From positions 186,001-250,000 of the IMG/VR virus record IMGVR_UViG_3300033233_000001: a stretch of DNA of 64,000 bases; one strand, written 5' to 3'. Below, one piece after another: positions 54,001 to 64,000 of the stretch; positions within the stretch are counted from its first letter, which is position 1; the number at the start of each line of letters is the position of its first letter. Below the pieces are notes generated by a model that ran no database searches, was not told the origin of the DNA, and worked only from the letters and a program-made list of their open reading frames with translations. The stretch is from a virus. The position numbers and the translations under genes are program-made.

Positions 54001-57000
54001 GCCTTGCCGACGACGAGCAAGCCGAACGCACGAGCCGCGCTTGCCGAGACTGCGCCCGGCCAGGCAAACGCCACCCACAGCGTGCCGTGCGAGATCGCCT
54101 GATTCGTTGCAGCATCGCGCATCCAACCGGACGCCACGAAGTTGGGAGCCGAATCGACGATCCGATCGGTGATCGCCTGGCCGGTGGCCTGGATGAGTGC
54201 GTTGCCGCCGGCCCCACCACCGTAGATGCCGTCGAGCGCCGCCTGCACCTTCACGTCGTCGAGCGTCACGTACGGCCAGGCCATGACCGCGACCTGACCG
54301 GGGCCTGGGTTCTCCGTAGTTCCGAGCGTTTCGAGCCGCAGCGACTGGCAGCTGTACGGGATGATGTCCAACGTCAACTGTCGCTGTGCAGCAGCCGTTG
54401 GCGCCGCCAACTGAGGAGCAACGCGCACGTTCGTGATCACCAACGGCGCAGCCGGGCGCGTCGGGTCAGAGGATGTCCCCTGTCCCAAGCCGAAGCCGTG
54501 CTGTGCGCGGTAGCTCATCTTCGTCGATCCTCAGTATCCAGGCCACCCGTATACGTACGACGGACACCAGGTTCCCATGCAGCGCTGCCAGTCGCTCGGG
54601 TCCAGGAATCCATCGCAGCGCCACTGCTCGCTGCACACCGGATAGTTACCACCGTAGTAGTAGCCGTCGCCGTAGTAGCCCGGCCAGCCCCAACCCCAGC
54701 CGCCGCCCCAACCGCGCCCGCGCCAACGACCACCGTGCCCATGGCCGTGTCCGCCGTGGCCATGACGAGGCGCCCCGCCGCCCATGAACCCGGCGCCGCC
54801 GCCGCGAGGCCCGAGGCCGCCGCCGCCAGGCAGATTCCGAGGCGCACCTGGCATACCGCCGCCGGGACCGCGCATGGGCATTCCGCCACCCATCCGACCA
54901 GCGCCGCCGCCCCGGCCACCGCCACCGCCGCCACCCTTGCCGAGACCGTATAGAGGCTGCCTGTAGCTCATGACTGATCTCCGTACTTACGTTCCCACGC
55001 CCTGGCCTCAGGGCTGTTTTCGTACCTGACCGCGGCGACAAACCAGAGCGCGAATGCGCCGACCGCCATCCACTTGAGTCGCTCAGACATCAGCGCCTCC
55101 GCTTGTTTCGACGCGCCCTGCGACGACCACGATTGGCCGTGGGCGACGCCGCGCGCGCCTTCATGCGCGTATAGAAGAACCACAGCGACCATGCACTCAA
55201 CCCGAGACTCACGAACGCGACGTACTCCATGCGCCGCGCGCGCGCACGGTCTTCATCGATGAACGCGTCCTGCCCGAGATGGTCGTTCATCAGCCGCGGC
55301 GGATGCGTCTGAAACACCATGGGAGAGACCTGGCCACGAAGCCGCTGGGGCTGGCCGTAGTCGGCGAAGACCCATGGGTTCGTAACGCCCCACCTCTGGA
55401 AGCCGAGCGACCTGTCGACCTTGTAGCTCATCGAGATCTCCCGCTGGTCCGCTTCTTCGGCCGGCGGCTGCCGCGCTTCTTGCTGCCGCGCTTCTTGTTC
55501 GCACGAAGCGGCGAGCCGTGGATCTCGCCGTCGTCGACGTACAGGTCGAACATCCCAAACTTCTTCGCCGCTTTCGAGAGGCGCTTCTGGTTCTCTTCGG
55601 ACAGATCGTCCTCGTCCCAAAAACCAGTGCCATGACCGTTCCTGTTCAACCAGAAACGGTTGCCCGCGCGATCGTCGTCGATGCCGGCCTGATCGTCTGT
55701 CGCGCTCCAGAAGTACTCGTTGCCACCGAAGAACTCCTCGCAGTCTCGCTTCATCGCTGCGAGCGTCTCTGCTGCGATGTCAGCGGGTCCGTAGTGCTTG
55801 TCGAGCGGTTCGCCGCCAGACTCGTCGCTCTCGTCGTTCGTCGACCAGAGCGCCGCTTCGATGTACGCATCCGTGAACTTCTTGAGGCTCATCGTGCCCT
55901 CCCGCTGGTCCGCTTCTTCGGTCGACGGGAACCACGCTTGTTCTTCCGGAACCCGTACACGCCGAGTTCCTTCGCGAGCACCACCATTTCTGCGTCCGTG
56001 AAGCCCTCGGGATGGAACGAACGGCGACGCTCTTCGCCGCGCTCGAAGTACCCCCGGTCCTGTACGACATCCGTCTCGGTGAACCAGCGCGGCACACCAG
56101 CAGAGGAGTCGGCTTCGAGTGAGCCGCCAGACTCGTACCTGAGCTTCTTTGCGGCAGCCTCAACCCAGCCGATGCCGTCGTCCTCGTCGAGGTCGTCCGG
56201 CGTGATGAGCATCGAGTCGTCCCAGCCGCGCTCAGCGACATCGCCCTCTTCTGCGCTCTCGGGCGTCACGATGTCGTAGGTCACGTTGATCACGCGGCAC
56301 TCGTCGCCGCCGGGACGCGTGACGGTCCACTCGGCCGCCGCGCCGCCGCCGCCCGTGTAGCTCTGGCCGGGCTTGAGTGCCTTGAGCGCCTTGACCTCGT
56401 CATCGCCGAGGCCCTCGCCGTTCACGCGCAGGAACTCATGCAGCGACGTCGGAGCCTCGCCTTGAGCCTCAGTGTCGCCGTAATCGGCAGGCGAATGGTA
56501 GGTGATCTCTCCATCGATCAAGATCGTGAAGTGGTCACCGGTCCTGCCGTTGCGCTTCGGGCGCCTAGTCATCGACGCCTCCGGCTCGTGCGCTTCTTCG
56601 GGCGACTCGTGCGCCTGCGACGCGGAACCGGGTTCCGACGCGAACGGCGGCTCCTGCGCTTCCCGCGATTCGCCGCCGTTCCATGCTGGATCCGGTACTC
56701 CGCCGCCCATTCCTCGGCCATGTCTTTCGCGACCTGCTTGCGCGTGGCCGGCGTGAACATCGAGTTCCACCGATCAGGCGTCCCCTCCTCACGTGCCCAC
56801 TTCTTGGCGCCCGCGTCGACGAGGTACTTGAAAGCCGCAGGCGCGCGCGCCGCGTCGAAGACGCCGCGCTTCATCTTCTTTTCGAGACCTTTGTGAACGT
56901 ACGTCGTCGTCGATCGATACAAGTCGCCATCGTTGTCGATGTAGAGCTTGAGATCATCCGCGCTGTACACGCGGTTACAACGAGAAGTACGCGTTGTTCG

Positions 57001-60000
57001 ACGGACCATCGTCAGTCCTCGCTCTTCGTCTTGAACTTGAAGTGCTTGTTCTTCTCGAACTTCTTCTTCTTCGATCGCGCCTGCCGCGGCCGCCACCATC
57101 CGAAGTAGAACCACAGCGCGCCGATCGCAGTCGCGCCCGTTCCGAACCAGAAGTAGTTGGCCCGATAAAACGGCACAGCCTCCGGCGCGGGCGGAACCTG
57201 CCCGATGCCGTACAGCGGATATGGTGCCATCCCGGCCGCCTGCCGAGCGCCGCCGCTCGCACGGCGCGCCTGCGACGCGTACGAGAGCGGCGCGTCGCTC
57301 TCGTCACCGCCGATGACGTAGTCCTGTGCTGTCATGGTGCGTGCTGCGGGCATGGGTTAGTTCCTCTTTCCTCGACTGCGCTTCGAGCGCCGACTGTTCC
57401 GCTTCATCTTGCGCATCATGCGCCGCCAGCTGCCCTTGACGTTCTCAGTCACCTTCTGACCAGCTTCCGTCTGGGTCGCCGCGAGGTAGCCGACGCCGAG
57501 CACCGCAGCGCCGATGACGATGTTGCGCGGCGTCAGAAAGCCCGTCGGCGTCTGCCCAGCGGGCACAATCGCCGTCCCGTCCGGCGAAGTCTGCGCGACC
57601 TCGCCCATGCCGGCAGCGGCAGGAGAGTGGTAGAACGCTCCGAGGTCCGTCTGGAGCTTCTGCTGGTCGGCCACGAGCGGCGAAAGGTGGTCGCTTGCCG
57701 CCTTCTTCAACGCCGGCTGATTGGCTCGCACGGCCATCGCCATGCGGTCGAGACGCGGCAGACCGCCGCCGGCCTTCGCGCGGTCGGCAAGGTCGCGCAT
57801 CGTCGCGTGCATCACGCAGTGCGCGAGCGTGTCTTCGAGCGCCGCATCCGGCCGGTAGCCCATCTGGATCAGACGGTCCGCCACGAGCTTCGCCTTCTTC
57901 GACATCTGCGGCCCAAGAGCCTCGGTCGCAGTCGACAGGAACCGCGACCGCGTGTTCGGGTCGTGCATCATCTTGGCCTCCGCCAAGAGACACTGCGCAG
58001 CGCGCCGCCCGAATGCCTCGATGTGCGACTGCGGGCCAGTGCGATCCTTCGCCATCTTGGGCATCGCTCGACTCTGCCGACTCGGACCCTGCGCGTTGCC
58101 GTTCATGTACGGACTGAACGCAGCGGGCGGCGGATTCAGAGACGGCACGCGCTTGCTGAGGGGAACGCCAGAGGCGTTCACCTGCGTGACGGTCCAGTTG
58201 TCGGCAGTCGAGTCCCACATGGCAGACTGCTGAATCCCGTCCGCGTCCTCTTCTGCGATGTACGCTGGCTCTGCGAACTTGTTCGCGAAGATACCGTCGC
58301 GCACACGAAAGGTCACGCCCTCCGGCATGTCGAAAATGCCGGCGCCGATGACGTTCTGCTCGCTCGTGTCGTACTCGTAGGACGACCGGTCGTATTCCGT
58401 CAGCGGATCGACATCCTCCTGGGACGGCATCTCGTTCTGCTGCGTCGGCCGGAAGCGTGAAATCCGAGCCTCACCGTCGGGACTGACTGCGATGCTGCGC
58501 GGTGCGAGCGCGGTACCTGGACCTGCATCGCCAAGGTCCGACATATCCGTGTGCTGCTGCGAGAACGGACGGTAGCCCGTGTCGCTAGCGGTTTCCCACG
58601 GGTTCGCGCCGTAGGTCGTCTGGTTGATGCCAGGGCCATTGTCGACATCGTCCATCATCGTGAACGACTTCGTGCCCTCGATGTCTGTCGCGGGCGCAGG
58701 GCCGCCGCCCTTCTTCGGCACGGTCTCCTGAAGGTCATCGGTCAGGAAGTCGTCGTCCATCGACGAGCCCTGGTAGTCCTGCACGTCGAGATTGGCGTTG
58801 CCGCGCATCGTCGGCAGTTCCATCTCGTCATCGTTGAACAGATCGTCGTCGCTCATGTCCGTGTTTCCCGTCTTGTTTTTAGGCGCCCAGCCCGGTTTAT
58901 GATCAGGAGAGAATCAGCCAGAGAATCGCGGTGACACCAAGGACGCCGCCGCCGACCATGAACATCTTCCTTCGCGTGACCTGTGCGTGCCCGGCAGCAA
59001 GCTGTGCAGCCTCAAGCTGTCGCTGAGCGGTCGCTGCCTGTGACGCCGCGAGTCTAGCCTGCGCTTCGCGCTGCTCGCGCGTGCAGTCCATCGCGCCGCT
59101 TGCGATACCGCTGCCGACGTCGGTGACACCTTTGACGATGGTGCCCCAGAATGGAACGATACTCGCGATGCCGCCGACGGTGTTCGCGCCGCCTGCAATA
59201 GAACAGCCGATGGCACGGTCGCCAGGAGCGAGATCGCCCAGGCCGGCGGTGCCGAGGGGCGTGTCGACCAGCACATCCCAGCCGAGGCGGTTGCCGACGC
59301 TGTTTCGGATCTGCCCGACGACTCGCTCGCGGACGCGGTCAGCGAGCGTCGAGCGGATCGCGTCGAACAGCGCCTGGTCCTGGCCGCGGTTCCGCGTGTT
59401 CTTCCGCAGCCGCCGCGCGACTTCCGGGCCGAGGCCCGGCTGAAGCGCATCGAGCTTCTGGCGCAGCACCAGAGACCGCGAGGCCGGCTGCGCCTTCGCC
59501 ATGGCGAGCAAAACGCCACTCGCGTCGAGCGAAGCGCGCGCGAGGATCGGATCTGCGGACGCGGCTTGCCCGACGGTGAGTCCGCCCGAAGCCACTTCGC
59601 CGAAACCGAGACCTCTCCGCGCACGATACGACACACGAGCCTTTCTACCATTCACGAACGTAGTTGCCGATCCCGCGCATGGATACGCGCATCAGCGGGC
59701 GTACAGCGGGCTTTGTCATCAAGATGGAACGCGCGGCCGCCTGTGCCCGCTGCGCTTGCCTTGCCGTAAGCCAGGACGTATCGCCACCGACGCGCGTTCT
59801 GCGCGCTGCCTGCTCTCGATAGGATGCCGTGCGCGCTGCTTCGTAGCGGGCCCGCCTGGACTGCCTTTCCCGCTCCGCCTGATTTCGCTGGGATGCCGTA
59901 CGCGCCGCTTCGTAACGGGCGCGGGTGGCCTGTCTTTCTCGATCTAGCTGCGCCGCTTCGCGCGCTAGTTCTTCCGGCGAAACCCTCACCTTCAATCCAA

Positions 60001-63000
60001 CCTGTCCAAGTCCGAACATCCTACGCCTCACTTCTTCAACACCGCGAACAACACGGTCGCGATCACTAGACCGCCGCCGCCGATGAGAAGGTAGCGCATC
60101 ATACGCGCCTCCTGAGCCTGCTGCATCTGAAGCTGCTGCATCTGAACGCTCTGCGCGAGTTGCGCCTGCGCCTGCGCCTGCCGAGTCTGAGCATCGATGC
60201 CAGCGATGTTGCAACCGCCGATCGTGCCACCCGTTGCCGAGGCCGACTGGACTGCGCCGATCTGTCCGGTCTGACCGCCGGCTCCGAACGCATCGAGGAA
60301 GCCCCCGACAATCGACGTGCCTCCCGCCACCGTACAGAAGCCGACACGGACGTCACTATCGGTGCTGCCGAGGCCCTGCGTCCCCTGCTGACCCATCTGC
60401 GCCTTCGTCAACGCGACGAGCCGATTCGCGATGGCCGCGCGCACGACGTCGAAAATGACTTGGTCAGCCTGATCAGCGGACTTCGTCGCGGCGAGACGCA
60501 GGAAGTCGGCGCGCGTCTTCGTCCCAAGACCTGGCGTCGCGGCGTTCAGCGTGTCCGTCATCACCCGAAGCCGCTTGCTGCGCGGGACGGCCGCCATCTT
60601 GAGCAGCACGTTCGACGCCGCGAGGCTGGCCGACGAGAGGATCGGGTCCGTCTTTGCCTGTTGGCCGGCCTGGATGGGCGCAGAGCCTGTGATCGTGAGT
60701 CCGAGAGCCATGGATCACTTCCTTCTGCGACGCCGACGAACGTTCGGGCTGACCGAGGCCGGCGCGGCCGCTCTGGCCGGAGCGGGCCTCATGGCCACCG
60801 TGATGAGCGCGACCGCAACGGCAGCGCCGCCGATGCCGATGTACGTCAGCGTGTTGTCCGGTGCGGGCACCATCGGCATGACCGGAGCCCAACTCGTCGA
60901 CGGCGAAGCCGACACGAAGTGCGAGAGGTCGGTCTTCGCCGGTTCCGGACGATAACCCGACGGCTTCGTCCCGCCCGAGGGCGCCGGTGTCGTCGTAGAC
61001 GTCGACGCCCCGGTCGTACTCGACGGCATCCCGATTGACATCGCCGTCAAAGACGACTCCTGTCCGAGCGAGCCCGTGCCGTGGTACTGCGGCACGCGAC
61101 CACGCACTCGGAAGGCCGCGAGACGGTCGAAGATCGGCGAGATCGCGTAGCTCACCGCGAACGCCTCCGGCGACGGCGGCTGTTGCGCTGCGTGTGCCGA
61201 ACTCCGAAGCCCTGGGCAAGGCTGATCGGAATCGCCAGCGGCCAGAAGGCGCCGCCGATGATGCCCCATACGAGGGCCCACCCGATCGAGTTGTTCCGGC
61301 GGTAGCCGTGGTACGCGAGGGCGCCGACAGATGCAGTGCCCGCGACGAGCATGAGCGTGCGCACGGGCTGCGAAAGGGTCATCGCCGTGCTCGTCTGACC
61401 GGTTACGACCGGAGACGGAGCAGGCGGAATCGTCTGCTGACCGAGTCCAGCCGCCGCGAAGAGTCCGCCGCCAGCGCCGTAATAGCCCATGCCGTTCATT
61501 GTCGTCTCCTTACCAGCCACGCACGTAGTTGCCGATGCCTGAAGTGGCTGGCAACGCCCTGTCCGCCGAACCTCGCTGCGTCGTCGACGAGGCCTGTGCG
61601 GCCGCCGCGATCTGCTGCGCCGCAGCCGCCGCCTGCGCGTTCGCAACCGCTGCTGCCTGCGGAGAGCGAGCGCGAAGTTCGAGCACCGCGAGCCAGCCCT
61701 GCGCGTCCCCGTGCACCGACGGACCGACGAGCGCGAGCCAGTCCGCGAGCGCGGCCGGCGACACGCTCTGCCCGACGACGACGACGTCCGCGCGGTTGAC
61801 CATCTCGGCAAAGTCCGGCTGCCATGCCGATCGCGGCTGCGAAAGCATCGAGGCGGCCTGCTGCTTGGCAGAGTCGTACCGCTGACGTCGCGCTTCGGTC
61901 GAAACCGCCATCCCAGGCGGGACCTGGCCGTCCGGTCGTCGACCAGTGAAAACGCTGAGGATTCTGTCGATGAAGTTCACGTGTTCGTTTCCTTCTTACG
62001 CCGCCGACTGGACCGGGAACATCGAGTGCTGCTTCACGCGCCCAAGCATCGACGCCGTACGTCGGCCCGCGACCGGATCGAGAACCCACCAGGTCTTCGT
62101 GCGCGGGTCCTGCGCCGTACAGAAGACGTGCGTGTGGATCTTCTGCTCGCCAGGCCATCGAGGCTGAAAGCCGACGGTCACGAAGCGAACCGGCGCACCG
62201 ATACAGAGGCATCCGGTGCCGATTGCCACAGCGAGGTCGTCGCAGTCCATCGCCGCCCGACCAGAGAGCGCATCGTCGAGCAGACGCTCAGGGTCCCGGA
62301 TCAATTCCTGGTGCAACGGGTCTCGCGTATAGCGACCCGCGTTGCCCCACCATCGGCAGATGGCGATGATCTCGGACGTGTAGTCCTTCGGACGAATGTT
62401 CGCGATGATCTGTTCCGTGTGCCGCCGGACCTTGAACGATTGTTCGCCGCGCGGACCGAGCGCGACCTCGATCATCTTCGCGACGGTGTGATCGGTGCCT
62501 CGGTACGGCTCAACCGTACCGACCGCCGTGTTGTAGGCAGAATTGTAGGCGCTTGCGCGGAGCGACGGCATATTTCTGCCGTGCCCGAGGCGCCCGGATG
62601 GAAGTCTCGCACATAGACCGGTCGATGTGCAAGTGCCGAAGCCGCCCGATCTCAAACCGCTGGCGTCGTTACCACGGCGTGCTAACGTCACGAGCAAGGA
62701 GCAGCGTTTGCACGATGAACACCACCATCAGGAAGATCGGGAACAGCGACGGCGTCATCATTCCGGCGGCCGTCATGGCGCGCCTGGGCATGGAGACAGG
62801 CGATCCGGTTACTCTCGACGTCGAGGGTAGCCGACTCGTGATCTCGTCGAGGTCCGGCGCGGCCTCTGACAGCGGCGACTTCGAGCGCGCGGCCGTTGCC
62901 GTGACGAGGCGCTACGCGTCGCTTCTTCGTAAGCTGGCCGACTTGTGAGCCACTTCCGCTACCTCAGCGTCGACGAGGTTCTGGCTCTTCACGAGATAGC

Positions 63001-64000
63001 AATTCAGAATGGCGGCGGTGGCCCACTTGAAGTCCGAGACCCAGGCGGAGTCGAAGCTGCCGTTTTTCAACCGCAAGCCGGCTTCGGAGACATTCTATTC
63101 TACAAGACCGTCCCCGAGATTGCCGCTGCTTACGCGTATTTCATCGCACAACGGCAGGCTTTCGTCGAGGGCAACAAAAGGACCGGATGGCTTGCGGCCT
63201 GCACCTTCGTCGAGATGAACGGCGGCCTAGTCGAAGCCACGGACGACGACGCCATCCAGATGCTACTGGAGGTCTCAAAAGGCCTGTCGCTGGAAAGCGT
63301 GGCGGACTGGTTTGCCGAGCGCATCGTCCAACTGGTACACGAAAATCTCCCGAAACGGAACAGCAGACCAAAGCGCACGAGTCGCAGGTCGAAGCGCGCT
63401 AGCAGGCCGAAGCGCTAGCGCCGCGTCGTCAGCTTCACCCCGTCGCGCATGACGACCTTCGGCAACGGTCGCTCGACGACCGCCGGCCTCGATCCGGTGC
63501 GTTCAATGCGCACGTCGACGACGTTCCGCCCCTGGAAGACCGTCACCATGACGAACGGGTCACCGGGCACGATGCCGAGCGTCCGGAACGGCGCGAGCGG
63601 AAACGCGTGCAGCTGTCCGTCGAGCCAGCGCACCGACACGCGATCGCCCCGCGCTGACAGCACCATGCCGGTGCGACGCTCCTGCGTCAGCTTCTGCTGC
63701 TGCGGTTGCGGCAGTCGCCGATAGTTACCGATGCCGACCTTCACGCGCGCAGAGCTTACTCGTCCCCGCCGCCGCCCGCTACAGCCTCACGCAACAGCGC
63801 CATGGAATCCCTGATCAGGCGATGCCCGGCAGGCGTCGCACCCGCAGACCGCGGCTCGACCGCCTTGATGCCGTCGATGATTTCCTGGTCGCTCTTGGCG
63901 CAGATGCCTTCGAGAATCGCGGTCGGGAAGCCGCCTTCCATGACCTTCTCGACGAACTCCTCAGCCGTGTCGGCCTGGTTCACGGAGTCGTGCACGAGCT

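Overview
This window looks like part of a large, GC-rich double-stranded DNA virus (or virus-like extrachromosomal element) of a bacterium. The evidence is a tRNA cluster, short genes packed head-to-tail with ATGA/GTGA overlaps, bacterial Shine-Dalgarno (SD) sites and TTGACA-type promoters, two group I introns, two LAGLIDADG homing endonucleases, several toxin-antitoxin modules, and a long run of virion-like proteins. I see no ribosomal, central-metabolism, terminase, portal, tail-tube or packaging-ATPase gene, so placement in a virus family is inference. Several ORFs look fused or broken by single-base indels (clearest at a run of eight C/G near 38,395), so some gene ends are uncertain.

Layout. 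1-1,860: minus-strand cluster of twelve good tRNAs and two degenerate ones; tRNA-Asn(GUU) carries a 211-nt group I intron inside its anticodon. 1,923-16,443: mostly small minus-strand proteins, namely zinc ribbons, an S26-like peptidase, three nucleotidyltransferases, a BrnT toxin beside an XRE repressor, and a 987-residue GHKL ATPase with an HExxH motif. 16,493-19,170: plus-strand block with an interrupted hicB/hicA pair, a DUF192 protein and a DnaJ-type zinc-centre protein. 19,140-20,565: minus strand, including a J-domain protein. 21,081-34,176: structural block with fibre/lectin-like proteins, three beta-rich capsid candidates, one of them (29,738-31,280) split by a group I intron and preceded by a highly structured leader, and a protamine-like Arg/Ser/Lys protein. 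34,511-35,232: a broken HigA-like antitoxin and an intact HicBA pair. 35,270-61,980: nearly unbroken minus-strand run of small membrane and basic proteins. 61,996-64,000: transglutaminase-like protease, a MazE/AbrB-Doc pair, and two small genes.

The distinctive feature is a set of short peptide signatures shared by otherwise unrelated proteins: (1) an N-terminal MSYR...GLG motif, usually with one membrane segment near the C-terminus followed by an Arg-rich tail; (2) KRTSR-type polybasic tags at either end of soluble proteins, including toxin-antitoxin proteins; (3) a GIGNY motif, usually at the C-terminus; (4) a C-terminal GRGYAGGL(F/Y)ARNLFAG motif. Together with the protamine-like protein and the absence of tail genes, this suggests a particle with an internal membrane studded with DNA-binding tails, plus a sorting code for cargo. 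That reading is a hypothesis.
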